Positions 8,760-17,045 of a stretch of DNA of 37,648 nucleotides are shown here, in pieces. A model generated the notes under the pieces. The model was not told where the DNA came from. It made no database searches and saw nothing but the letters and a program-made list of their open reading frames with translations. The stretch's first letter is position 1; every line of letters starts with the position of its first letter. The translations under genes were made by a program, and so were the position numbers. The stretch comes from an uncultured Muribaculaceae bacterium (GTDB taxonomy: Bacteria; Bacteroidota; Bacteroidia; Bacteroidales; Muribaculaceae), in the NCBI GenBank assembly GCA_910583675.1, contig CAJTYH010000029.1, forward strand, positions 1 through 37,648, given 5' to 3'.

Positions 8760-9749
8760 CTATCGGTTATAGATGTTCGATTTGTATCTTTGCAGGTTTG
8801 CAGGATCACAAAACCACTGTATGGTTCGCGACAAACCTTCGCGAAGCGATATTTCCGGCTTCCAGTCTGTCAATGAACAAATTTTTTTATTGTCGCCACA
8901 CAGCCTGAACACTTCACTTTTACCGGGACGAAGGCGTTGGGGATCAACCACATACTCCACATCCTGCTCCATTATTTCTGCGATAAGCCTCAAAGTCTCA
9001 GCCATGGTCACCTCTGTACCCGTAGCAATGTTGATTTCCTCGCCTTCCACCCCCTCTGCCTGCGCAAGTGCCAGAAATCCGTGGCAAGTATCGGATACAT
9101 AATTGAAGTCACGCGTAGGACGCAAATCACCAACCTTGATTTTCCTTTCACCATTGGCGATCTGCGAGATTATGGTAGGAATGATGGCACGGGCGCTCTG
9201 ACGGGGGCCATATGTATTGAACGGACGAGCTATCACCACAGGAAGTCCGAAAGCATTATAGAAACTTTTGGCGATGGCATCCGCTCCTATCTTTGTGGCG
9301 GAATAGGGCGACTGTGGCTGACGAGGATGCGATTCATCGATGGGGACATATTGTGCCGTGCCGTATACCTCCGACGTAGAAGTAACGACAATCCTCGCCA
9401 CTCCATTATCGCGAGCAGCCTGACACATGTTCAATGTCCCCGTTATATTGGTATCCACATAGCTCTCGGGAGCCAGATAGCTGTATGGAATCGCGATCAA
9501 GGCAGCAAGATGGAAAATTGTGTCTACACCCTCTGATATATGGCGGCAAAAAGACGCATCACGCACATCACCGCATACCACTTCAAGCATCGGATGATTG
9601 TTCCCTTCAAGCCATCCCCAATTATTGAACGAATTATATTGGCTCAACGCACGCACTGTGATACCTTTCGAAAGAAGCAGATCCACAAGATGTGAGCCTA
9701 TGAATCCATCTGCACCGGTAACAAGCGCCTTTTTTATCTGTCGTGACAT
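8760..9749 (-). CDS. legB: LegB-like NAD-dependent 4,6-dehydratase (SDR family)
   Basis: The 329-residue extended short-chain dehydrogenase has the NAD motif ALVTGADGFIGSHLVDLL near residues 8-25. TSTSEVYG near residue 124 and YSATK near residue 150 give the catalytic Ser/Tyr/Lys. The early stretch YNSFNNWGWLEG resembles LegB enzymes, which convert UDP-GlcNAc to a 4-keto-6-deoxy sugar in legionaminic acid synthesis. The remaining legionaminate enzymes (aminotransferase, acetyltransferase, hydrolysing epimerase, CMP-transferase) are not in this window. The start codon follows directly on the lipoprotein stop, with no spacer. A general NAD-dependent epimerase remains possible. Confidence 0.8.
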   Translation of the reverse strand: MSRQIKKALVTGADGFIGSHLVDLLLSKGITVRALSQYNSFNNWGWLEGNNHPMLEVVCGDVRDASFCRHISEGVDTIFHLAALIAIPYSYLAPESYVDTNITGTLNMCQAARDNGVARIVVTSTSEVYGTAQYVPIDESHPRQPQSPYSATKIGADAIAKSFYNAFGLPVVIARPFNTYGPRQSARAIIPTIISQIANGERKIKVGDLRPTRDFNYVSDTCHGFLALAQAEGVEGEEINIATGTEVTMAETLRLIAEIMEQDVEYVVDPQRLRPGKSEVFRLCGDNKKICSLTDWKPEISLREGLSRTIQWFCDPANLQRYKSNIYNR

Positions 9750-10232
9750 TCAACTTTGTTTTTTCAATGTATATGTATATTTCACCCCATCCGGATCATT
9801 ATATGTAAGAGCAATGGTCTTACCCGACTTCCGGTCAATTGTAAGAGGAAACTCCGAATCAAATGGCATATGCAACTCTTCGAATGGTCTATATGTGTAG
9901 TCCGGATTGCTTTCATTATCGGAATAACTGAAATTCACAAAAAGGAGGTTTTCCTCTTCACACCACGTGCCATATCTGCGCTCGGCACGATGCATACCAT
10001 TATTTTCAGTTTGTATACGCGTAAGCATCAATATGTTGTTCTGAAAAGACCAGAAAATATCCTTCTTATAACCGCCATCTAAATCACCGTCGGCTGTCAC
10101 TGAAACCATGTGCCACGTTCCGAACCACTCACCGATATCCCCATTATTGCGGGTACATCCCGTAAGAAACATGCCTCCTGCCATCAGAGCCAGACAAAGA
10201 GCACGTGCCACATATTTCCTTACTTTAATCAT
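9750..10232 (-). CDS. small lipoprotein, lipocalin-like
   Basis: This 160-residue protein has a type II signal peptide: basic start, hydrophobic stretch and lipobox FLTGC with the lipidated cysteine at residue 26. The mature part opens with GEWFGTWHMVSV and is rich in aromatic beta-strand residues. That pattern resembles small lipocalin-like lipoproteins of Bacteroidetes. No function can be assigned. It sits between the Wzi-family gene (25 nt gap) and legB (no gap), so a role in surface glycan display or assembly is a reasonable guess. Confidence 0.75.
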   Translation of the reverse strand: MIKVRKYVARALCLALMAGGMFLTGCTRNNGDIGEWFGTWHMVSVTADGDLDGGYKKDIFWSFQNNILMLTRIQTENNGMHRAERRYGTWCEEENLLFVNFSYSDNESNPDYTYRPFEELHMPFDSEFPLTIDRKSGKTIALTYNDPDGVKYTYTLKKQS

Positions 10233-10257
10233 ATATACAAAATTTATTCCGCATGAT

Positions 10258-11790
10258 TTACAACTTGAAATCTCCTGAATAGCTCACAGAGATACATCCA
10301 CCGGTATTGTTACCTAACAGTCTGCCATGATCAAAGGCAAATTGTCCCTTCAATGCAAGTCCTTTTATGCCAACTACATCCCATTTCACTTCTGCCATGA
10401 AAGACGTATCAGACTTAGGCTCCATCAAAGGATAGTAGCCGCTTCCCCAACTACGGCGATAACCGCCAAGCGCCCTGTACGACACACCATTGATTATGTC
10501 GCCTTCCACTCCGATATGAAATCCACGCACTCTGTTGTAAAGAAACATCATCATGCCATCCTTATTATAGATCGGTGATACCATGAATGGAGATCCTATC
10601 GCCATACCGTAATTGGCATATGGATTATATTCATGATTATTGTAATAATCGTCTGCTCCTTCTGCGCGTCCGGTTATACCGGTACCGGGATGATCATCCG
10701 GATCCCAATGAATAGGGCCCGACTGATTTGTAAAATCAAGATATTCTACAACCGCCCCTCGTACTGGAGCCGCACAATTGGTCGCAAACTCTATGCCCCA
10801 TACTCCGTCCCAACCGTTGAGGAAACCGATACCTGAACCATCCTCAAAAGGTTTCTGGAAATATGCCTTGACGGTATAATCATTTTGTAAACGGTAACGG
10901 AACATCACATCCCAGGAGCCAAGCGAACTGCCCGAATAGTAGTCCGCGCCTCCGTCCATGGGAAGAAGCATCTTAAGGAACTGCTTTATCCCCTTCGAAA
11001 ATCTTTGTTCCTTGTCAAGTTTCCCGTTGGCATACCACTTCGTTTCCCCACCGAACGAAGCGCCCACTTGCATACCGAACGTCGCAGAAAACGGTTGCGA
11101 CGGCATCGTGCGGAAATAACACCTCTTATAAGTATTAAGCGCACCTTGGTTTATATGGTAATCCATATAATTGTAGTGTTCACGCATCCATTTGTTGTCA
11201 GTGTACTTGCCGTAGGATATTTCGCCTTGTATCTGCAACCACCCTCTGGTAAAGGGAATGTCTTGGAAATCAATGAATCCTATTCGAACTTCCGGTATCG
11301 GACGCGCATTTCCACTTTCTACCAGATCACCGCTTGACAGCCGTTCGTTAAGTAGCGCCGAGGAATGCTCCTTAAGACCAGCCGTAAGAAATACACCCCG
11401 GTATTTCACCTCTCCAAACATTTGCTGAATCCACGCCGGGGATGGACGCCGTCCTATGTATTGTGTTCCCTTATCCTCAGAGAATCTGAGATAAGCTCTC
11501 GAACTTCCCCAACCGGCAATAAGATCCACACCGAATCCATAGCTGAATCTTTTCTCCGTCTCCATGGGACGCCACAACCGCCCCCTTGCCAATGCCCCTT
11601 TGCTGCTGGAAAGAATCCCGTGCCGGTTCGACATCATATAATAAGGAGCGAACTCCCCTTCTCCGGCATTGGCAATTACCTCTGCGGAATAATCTATCCT
11701 ATACTCGCCATGCAAAACCAACGGCGTAGGACAGATACATACCGCCAACGTCAACAACCGGAAAGCCACTGAATTTATTTTCAAACGCAT
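10258..11790 (-). CDS. capsule assembly Wzi family outer-membrane protein
   Basis: About 510 residues. A signal peptide covers the first 28 or so, ending near LVLHG. The rest alternates hydrophobic and polar beta-strand residues, and the protein ends in a hydrophobic residue pattern typical of outer-membrane barrels. SAEVIANAGEGEFAPYYMMS and NRHGILSS near the start of the mature chain are typical of Bacteroidetes Wzi-like proteins. Wzi anchors or organises capsule at the cell surface; whether this homologue does so is inferred. Its start (ATG 11790, alternative 11799) is close behind the acyltransferase gene. Confidence 0.85.
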   Translation of the reverse strand: MRLKINSVAFRLLTLAVCICPTPLVLHGEYRIDYSAEVIANAGEGEFAPYYMMSNRHGILSSSKGALARGRLWRPMETEKRFSYGFGVDLIAGWGSSRAYLRFSEDKGTQYIGRRPSPAWIQQMFGEVKYRGVFLTAGLKEHSSALLNERLSSGDLVESGNARPIPEVRIGFIDFQDIPFTRGWLQIQGEISYGKYTDNKWMREHYNYMDYHINQGALNTYKRCYFRTMPSQPFSATFGMQVGASFGGETKWYANGKLDKEQRFSKGIKQFLKMLLPMDGGADYYSGSSLGSWDVMFRYRLQNDYTVKAYFQKPFEDGSGIGFLNGWDGVWGIEFATNCAAPVRGAVVEYLDFTNQSGPIHWDPDDHPGTGITGRAEGADDYYNNHEYNPYANYGMAIGSPFMVSPIYNKDGMMMFLYNRVRGFHIGVEGDIINGVSYRALGGYRRSWGSGYYPLMEPKSDTSFMAEVKWDVVGIKGLALKGQFAFDHGRLLGNNTGGCISVSYSGDFKL

Positions 11791-11818
11791 AATACACATG
11801 AACAATTAATTTCCTACA

Positions 11819-12787
11819 TTACAGGCGGTCTGCCAACGTGGGATCATCCTCTGCATGATACGTAGCCACATGGCGCTGTATCTTCTCCTCAAATATCTCT
11901 GCTATCGTAAGGAAGATACCGGTCTCCTCCACGTTTCCGAACTCATCGTTTATAGCTGTACCGAAAATCTTCATCGTAGGCGACAAGCTCATGTAGGCGT
12001 TCACCAATGGAGGGATATTAATGCCATGTTCGCGAACGAAAGAATTCAGTATTCGGTAATCATCCTTGAAACTGTCACCAGGGAACATACCAGCGAACCT
12101 TTCATTGTCGGCTCCTGTTGCCAATGGATGGAAAGGCCTTACCAGGCAATCATTGTCCGGAAAATGCTTGTTCAGGAAATACAGGAGCATATCACGGCAC
12201 TCCCGGTCATAGCTCGGATACATGGTGAACTTGCCGAACAGATACTTGATTTCCGGATGTATTACTGTCAATGCCCCTAAACCGTCCCACAGATTATCTA
12301 ATGCGAAAAGCGCCTTTGCTCCAGCCCTGGACGATTGATATTCAAGCCTTACGAATGAACGTCCCAATTCTATCGTGGAAGGAAGATAGGAACCCATGAA
12401 CTTGGATGAAAACCGGAACATATGGGAAGTGGCTATGCGCGGAGAGCCGTCCGGAAGGATACGAATGTCTTTTCCAAGTATGTACCTGTATCCTCCCATA
12501 ATGATCTTCTCCTCCGGGTCCCACACTATCAATTGCTTGCAGGGGGGATCCATCAGGTCGTAACTGTCTATATCGCAATCCTTGCCTGTTCCTCCCCCGG
12601 CCGTACGGAAAGCGATCTCACGCAAACGCCCTATTTCACGCATGACATTCGGAGCCTTACAAGCCTCTACCACATATATCTCATTATTGCCCTTATTGGT
12701 CTTTCTGAGAAATGATTCCGGCGTAAGTTCCGCCTCAATAGCCGGAACTGGTATGGCGTCTATTATCTTTTGCTGCATATCAGTCAT
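11819..12787 (-). CDS. glsB: GNAT-fold N-acyltransferase, GlsB-like (glycine lipid synthesis)
   Basis: About 322 residues of the hemolysin-like GNAT family related to OlsB. AELTPESFLRKTNKGNNEIY near the start, REIAFRTAGGGTG near residue 70 and GGYRYILG near 105 match this group. In Bacteroides thetaiotaomicron the related GlsB N-acylates glycine with a 3-hydroxy fatty acid, the first step to glycine lipids. The adjacent PlsC-family gene would supply the second acylation, as GlsA does. The open frame extends to 12853 inside the upstream gene. I chose the ATG at 12787, just after its stop codon; 12814 and 12778 are alternatives. Confidence 0.82.
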   Translation of the reverse strand: MTDMQQKIIDAIPVPAIEAELTPESFLRKTNKGNNEIYVVEACKAPNVMREIGRLREIAFRTAGGGTGKDCDIDSYDLMDPPCKQLIVWDPEEKIIMGGYRYILGKDIRILPDGSPRIATSHMFRFSSKFMGSYLPSTIELGRSFVRLEYQSSRAGAKALFALDNLWDGLGALTVIHPEIKYLFGKFTMYPSYDRECRDMLLYFLNKHFPDNDCLVRPFHPLATGADNERFAGMFPGDSFKDDYRILNSFVREHGINIPPLVNAYMSLSPTMKIFGTAINDEFGNVEETGIFLTIAEIFEEKIQRHVATYHAEDDPTLADRL

Positions 12788-12791
12788 TGGA

Positions 12792-13703
12792 TTAATATGG
12801 ATTTTTCGCTCCATCTGCGGAAATCGCCGACGGAAGATCATGGAGGGGAGCATCCTCCTTGCACAGCATATATGCCTCCTCCTTGATAGCGTTCGTAAGA
12901 TCCTGTGCCGCCCCCTTTAATTGCGCCCAAGGATGAATGTTTCCCACCGTAACGACAAATGTCTTTCCTGCGGCATCCAGCATCTCCCGCGGCAGAAGCA
13001 CCATCTCTATATTGAATTTTATGCCCAGCCTCTTCCGCAGATTGGCTTTGCGATAGAAATCCATTGAATTTGTTCCGCTGAAAAACATCGGGACTATATC
13101 CCGTTTATATTTGATGCACTTATTGATGAATGTCTTGCGCCATGGAAGGTCGGATACAGCTTTTTGACGTATTCCGTTGAAAGATACAGTCTGGTATCGT
13201 GACACCAGGCCGGCAGGAAACATAATAATCGGATCATTTCCCTCAAATGCTTCCTCTATCAGACGTGCGCTTTCACGTTGCTGTGATCCGAATTTATTGA
13301 TAGGAAGGAAAACGTTCTCAAGCGGTTTTACTGCCATCAACAGATCATTGACAATAAACCACACCTGTCCACCATAGTAACGGTGTATCAGGTCAATCAA
13401 CGCCATACCATCCAAACCGCCAAGCGGATGATTGCTCACGAACAATATTCTCCGGTTCTCACGGGAAGGAATGCGTTCTGGAAAACGGATCTTCATTGTG
13501 ATCCCCAGAGACTTAAGGATACCGCGGCAAAAATCAGCACCGGTCTTTCCTGCATTGGCCACAAGGAGGTCATTAAGTTCCTGTTGTCTGATTACCCTTT
13601 CAACCCATCTTATGACACGCTTTGGAATGAAACGAAACAGCCCGGGAAGGCGATCGCGTATCACCTGGCCGACATTGATTTCTATCACATTCGCGTTTGG
13701 CAT
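12792..13703 (-). CDS. glsA: PlsC-family O-acyltransferase, GlsA-like (glycine lipid synthesis)
   Basis: The 303-residue lysophospholipid acyltransferase-family protein has the catalytic block FVSNHPLGGLDG with His92 and Asp98. That is six positions apart, rather than the five of the classic HX4D motif. IIMFPAGLVSR near residue 160 is the acceptor-binding block. Paired with a GlsB-like GNAT, it most likely O-acylates the N-acyl glycine to give the diacylated glycine lipid. It heads the leftward run and is transcribed away from the DUF115-like gene. Confidence 0.82.
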   Translation of the reverse strand: MPNANVIEINVGQVIRDRLPGLFRFIPKRVIRWVERVIRQQELNDLLVANAGKTGADFCRGILKSLGITMKIRFPERIPSRENRRILFVSNHPLGGLDGMALIDLIHRYYGGQVWFIVNDLLMAVKPLENVFLPINKFGSQQRESARLIEEAFEGNDPIIMFPAGLVSRYQTVSFNGIRQKAVSDLPWRKTFINKCIKYKRDIVPMFFSGTNSMDFYRKANLRKRLGIKFNIEMVLLPREMLDAAGKTFVVTVGNIHPWAQLKGAAQDLTNAIKEEAYMLCKEDAPLHDLPSAISADGAKNPY

Positions 13704-13783
13704 ATCAATTCATAGGTTAATAAAAGAGTGTGGCCGAGCCGGTAGATATTCAGCGTGAAATACGTAACCGACAATCGGTTTTG

Positions 13784-13791
13784 CAAAATTA
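13784..13791 (-). promoter_or_regulatory. possible -7 box for the glsA operon
   Basis: Read on the minus strand, 13791-13784 is TAATTTTG, an exact TAnnTTTG match 81 bp before the glsA start. I found no TTG at the expected distance upstream. Confidence 0.35.
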
Positions 13792-13919
13792 AACATTTTA
13801 ATCGGCATAACATCCATAACGGCCTTGAAAGTTGAGATGACTCGGAAGCCTTAACAGGATTATCAAGTGCCATCTATCTATTTTGTTAATTGAGCCGCAT
13901 GGTTTTTAAAGCAAATAAG

Positions 13920-13927
13920 TAACTTTG
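13920..13927 (+). promoter_or_regulatory. -7 box for the DUF115-like gene
   Basis: TAACTTTG is an exact TAnnTTTG match 28 bp before the ATG at 13955. It overlaps an in-frame TTG at 13925, which argues against starting translation there. No -33 TTG is at the ideal spacing. Confidence 0.5.
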
Positions 13928-13954
13928 CAATCTCATTCTTCCAAGACTTGGCAT

Positions 13955-14821
13955 ATGGGCAACAATTTAGCCGACACGGCATCACTTTTTATATCAAAAC
14001 TCGGAGCCACGACAAAATCATTGACAAAGGCCTTGATAACGTTGAGAGGATCCAAAATAAGGAAACGGAATCCATCCGGATCCCTTATCATCATGGGAAA
14101 TGGCCCATCGCTTCGAAAAAACCTTGACGACGACATGGAACTGCTAAGGCAAAACGATACCCTTGCCGTTAATTTTGCCGCAAACGCTCCGGATTTCAAA
14201 GATCTGAGGCCAAAATATTACGTATTGGCTGACCCGCATTTCTTCCAATCGGATAATGATCCCAACGTCAGGCTACTGATCAGCAACCTTTCCGCAGCCA
14301 TTTGGCCAATGACACTGTTCGTGCCAAGGAACAGCGTCATTCATCCTTCATTAAGAAACCATCCATACATATCTGTTGAAACCTTCCCACTTAACGGATT
14401 CGAAGGATTTGAATGCATCGAAAATATAGCCTTCGACAAGGAATTGGGCATGCCACGTCCAAGGAACGTACTCATACCGGCTATCATGATTGGCATCTGG
14501 ATGGGATACAAGAAAATTTACCTGACAGGAGCGGATCACACATGGACACGAACCCTGTCGGTAGATGAATCCAACCATGTGGTAAGCATACAGCCACACT
14601 TCTATAAGGATAACGAACATGAGGAAGCCAGGGTAGTCTCTACCTATTCCAACATAAGGATCCACGAGATCCTTGAAAGTTTCTCCGTAGCTTTCAAGTC
14701 ATACCACACAATTCGGCGATATGCCGATATGCATGGAGTGTCCATATTCAACTCCACACCGGGATCGTTTATCGACGCCTTCAAAAGAAGCCCCCTGCCT
14801 CTTCCTGCCAAACAAGAATAA
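13955..14821 (+). CDS. DUF115/MptE-like protein, possible glycosyltransferase
   Basis: The 288-residue protein has the glycine-rich loop SLIIMGNGPSLRKNL about 40 residues in. LTGADHTW follows near residue 196. These features are shared by DUF115/MptE-like proteins, and the GNGPSL loop also resembles CstI/CstII-type sialyltransferases. Bacteroidetes members often occur among surface polysaccharide genes. A sugar-transfer role is attractive because NeuB and LegB homologues lie upstream on the other strand, but this is inference. The stop overlaps the yigZ start as TAATG. The ATG at 13955 was chosen because the upstream TTG lies in the promoter. Confidence 0.65.
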   Translation: MGNNLADTASLFISKLGATTKSLTKALITLRGSKIRKRNPSGSLIIMGNGPSLRKNLDDDMELLRQNDTLAVNFAANAPDFKDLRPKYYVLADPHFFQSDNDPNVRLLISNLSAAIWPMTLFVPRNSVIHPSLRNHPYISVETFPLNGFEGFECIENIAFDKELGMPRPRNVLIPAIMIGIWMGYKKIYLTGADHTWTRTLSVDESNHVVSIQPHFYKDNEHEEARVVSTYSNIRIHEILESFSVAFKSYHTIRRYADMHGVSIFNSTPGSFIDAFKRSPLPLPAKQE

Positions 14822-15423
14822 TGCCCATGTCAGATACGTACTACACCCTAAAATATCCGTGCGAAGGCACATACCGGGAAAAGATGAGCCGTTTCCTTGC
14901 TTTCGCGCATCCTGTAAAATCCTCAGCCGAAGCCAAGGCCGTTGTCAAGGAATACGCCAACAAATACTGTGATGCACGCCATGTATGCTGGGCATATATG
15001 ATCGGCTCGAAACGCGACGAATATCTAAGCAACGACAATGGCGAACCATCAGGGACGGCAGGCAAACCTATTCTCGGACAGATAAATTCATTTAACCTGA
15101 CCAATGTGGTGATAGTCGTCGTGCGCTACTTCGGGGGGATCAAACTTGGCACTTCCGGATTAATAGTGGCCTATCGTGAAGCAGCCCGCGAAGCTCTTTC
15201 GGCAGCTGAGGTTATCAAGTGCCACGAGCAGCGCGAGCTGGCTTTCACATTTCCTTATCTGTCCATGAACGATGTCATGCGTGCCATCAAGAATCCTGAC
15301 ATACGCATTATCGAACAGCAATTCGACAATTCATGCCGCATTACACTCAGCACACGTGCAGACAACGGAGATGCGTTATATGCCCGGCTTAAGGATATTT
15401 CAGGCGTAACGTTCATGGAGTGA
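14821..15423 (+). CDS. yigZ: YigZ/IMPACT family protein
   Basis: The 200-residue protein has the UPF0029 N-terminal domain with DNGEPSGTAGKPIL near residue 76 and VVVRYFGGIKLGTSGLIVAY near residue 99. A short ferredoxin-like C-terminal domain follows. Homologues relate to eukaryotic IMPACT, a translation-linked regulator; the bacterial role is not established. It is translationally coupled to the upstream gene. An ATG two codons downstream (14827) is also possible. Confidence 0.9.
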   Translation: MPMSDTYYTLKYPCEGTYREKMSRFLAFAHPVKSSAEAKAVVKEYANKYCDARHVCWAYMIGSKRDEYLSNDNGEPSGTAGKPILGQINSFNLTNVVIVVVRYFGGIKLGTSGLIVAYREAAREALSAAEVIKCHEQRELAFTFPYLSMNDVMRAIKNPDIRIIEQQFDNSCRITLSTRADNGDALYARLKDISGVTFME

Positions 15424-15463
15424 CATTTGGGAATGTCACCTGTCAAAAAACGGATTTTTTGAC
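15421..15463. terminator. paired hairpins at a convergent gene end
   Basis: TGACATT (15421-15427) and AATGTCA (15432-15438) pair, and both arms contain a stop codon, that of yigZ and that of the opposite DUF2148 gene. A second perfect hairpin, GTCAAAAAA (15442-15450) with TTTTTTGAC (15455-15463), lies inside the DUF2148 coding end. It gives a T run in either direction. Together they could terminate both transcripts. Confidence 0.45.
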
Positions 15464-15954
15464 GACGCACACAAAGGTATGCAATAGTACTGCGAACACC
15501 CCGCAAGCAGATCAAGCCTACGGGCGGCCATTCCTGCTGAAAACATTACACGGCAATCTATCCGACTATCCGCCGCAGTGGCTACAGCCGAACCTATGGC
15601 AATCCCTACATCCACACAATTTACGGCACACGGAGCGCTCTGGGGCTTTTCTTCACAGGTCGCGAAACCGCAATGACCACAGTTAAGCCCCATGGGGCTA
15701 AGATGCGTGGCTATCACCATCATAGCTTCTGCCTTCAGTATATTGGCGGAATCACGCAAATATACCGGACGACCAGTCTCCTCATAAAGCCTGACCATCT
15801 CATCGGAAATCCTTTTCAGGTCTTCGCCCTCAACCAATGCACATTCAAGCAGATCCACCCCCTTGGCCTTAGGAGCGGTACGAGCCGCCGTAAGCATGCG
15901 CCTACCGGCTTCAATCACTCTGGCATGCCGGTCAACACGTTCTTCTATTACCAT
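15436..15954 (-). CDS. DUF2148 ferredoxin-like protein
   Basis: The 172-residue protein has the cysteine cluster NCGHCGFATCEEKP near residue 100 and further cysteines at SAPCAVNCVD. This matches DUF2148 proteins, which are predicted iron-sulfur proteins of unknown function. The open frame reaches a TTG at 15966, but the ATG at 15954 lies 4 nt after the queA stop and is preferred. Cotranscription with queA is likely. Confidence 0.82.
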   Translation of the reverse strand: MVIEERVDRHARVIEAGRRMLTAARTAPKAKGVDLLECALVEGEDLKRISDEMVRLYEETGRPVYLRDSANILKAEAMMVIATHLSPMGLNCGHCGFATCEEKPQSAPCAVNCVDVGIAIGSAVATAADSRIDCRVMFSAGMAARRLDLLAGCSQYYCIPLCASSKNPFFDR

Positions 15955-15958
15955 CCTG

Positions 15959-17011
15959 TCAATCAATTACGAGCATGGCATCGCCATAAGCACCGAACTT
16001 GTATCCCTGCTCTATAGCTTCCTCATATGCATGCATTACAAGCTGATAGCCGCCAAAAGCGGTAACCATCATCAGCATTGTGGAATATGGCATATGGAAT
16101 CCCGTGACAAGAGCTGTCGTAACGGTGAAATCGTAAGGAGGGAAGATGAATTTGTTAGTCCATCCCGTGTAAGTCTTCATATGTCCTCCCATGCTGACGG
16201 CACTCGCGATGCCGCGCAGGGTTGAAGTCCCCACGGCACAAACCTGTTTCCCATTGTCCTTGGCATGGTTGACCATATCCACAAGTTTCTGGTCGACGCT
16301 CATATCCTCCGAATCCATACGATGCTTGGTAAGATCCTCCACATCTATGTCACGGAAAGCGCCAAGACCGCTGTGAACGGTCAAATATCCTTGTTCCACA
16401 CCGCGTATCTCAAGGCGTTTCATAATCTCACGGGAGAAATGCAACCCGGCTGCAGGAGCGACTACCGCACCCTCGTTGCGGGCAAATATCGTCTGGTACA
16501 TCTCCGCGTCCTTTTCCGTCGGTTCACGTTTGATATACTCGGGAAGAGGAGTGGATCCGAGTTTGAACAAATTCGCCTTGAACTCCTCATGGCTCCCATC
16601 GTACAGGAAACGAAGAGTGCGGCCACGTGAGGTGGTATTGTCTATGACCTCTGCAACCATGGACTCGTCATCGCCGAAATAGAGTTTATTACCTATACGG
16701 ATTTTCCTTGCAGGCTCCACAAGGACATCCCAAAGCTTGTGTTCCGAATTCAGTTCACGCAGAAGGAAAACCTCGATCTTGGCACCTGTCTTTTCTTTAT
16801 TGCCATAAAGACGCGCAGGGAAAACCTGGGTGTCATTGAACACCATTATGTCTCCCTCGTCAAAATAGTTTATTATATCCTTGAAGACTTTGTGCTCTAT
16901 CACACCGGTCTTGCGGTGAACCACCATCAACTTGCATTCATCACGACTCTCAGGAGGATTCTGAGCGATAAGTTCTTCAGGCAACTTGAATTTGAATTGC
17001 GATAGCTTCAT
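15959..17011 (-). CDS. queA: S-adenosylmethionine:tRNA ribosyltransferase-isomerase
   Basis: QueA transfers and isomerises the ribosyl part of SAM to 7-aminomethyl-7-deazaguanine in tRNA, giving epoxyqueuosine at the wobble position of GUN anticodons. The 350-residue length fits the family. MVFNDTQVFPARLYG near residue 56, APAAGLHFS near residue 186 and the C-terminal FGAYGDAMLV are characteristic. It is placed between truB and the DUF2148 gene. Confidence 0.95.
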   Translation of the reverse strand: MKLSQFKFKLPEELIAQNPPESRDECKLMVVHRKTGVIEHKVFKDIINYFDEGDIMVFNDTQVFPARLYGNKEKTGAKIEVFLLRELNSEHKLWDVLVEPARKIRIGNKLYFGDDESMVAEVIDNTTSRGRTLRFLYDGSHEEFKANLFKLGSTPLPEYIKREPTEKDAEMYQTIFARNEGAVVAPAAGLHFSREIMKRLEIRGVEQGYLTVHSGLGAFRDIDVEDLTKHRMDSEDMSVDQKLVDMVNHAKDNGKQVCAVGTSTLRGIASAVSMGGHMKTYTGWTNKFIFPPYDFTVTTALVTGFHMPYSTMLMMVTAFGGYQLVMHAYEEAIEQGYKFGAYGDAMLVID

Positions 17012-17045
17012 TTTCGTAGTTGTTGTTATTGGGATGTTTTTAATT

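Noticed and set aside
8785..8792. TATCTTTG promoter-like box on the plus strand
   Set aside because: It lies inside the 3' end of the legB-like gene in antisense and no plus-strand gene follows.
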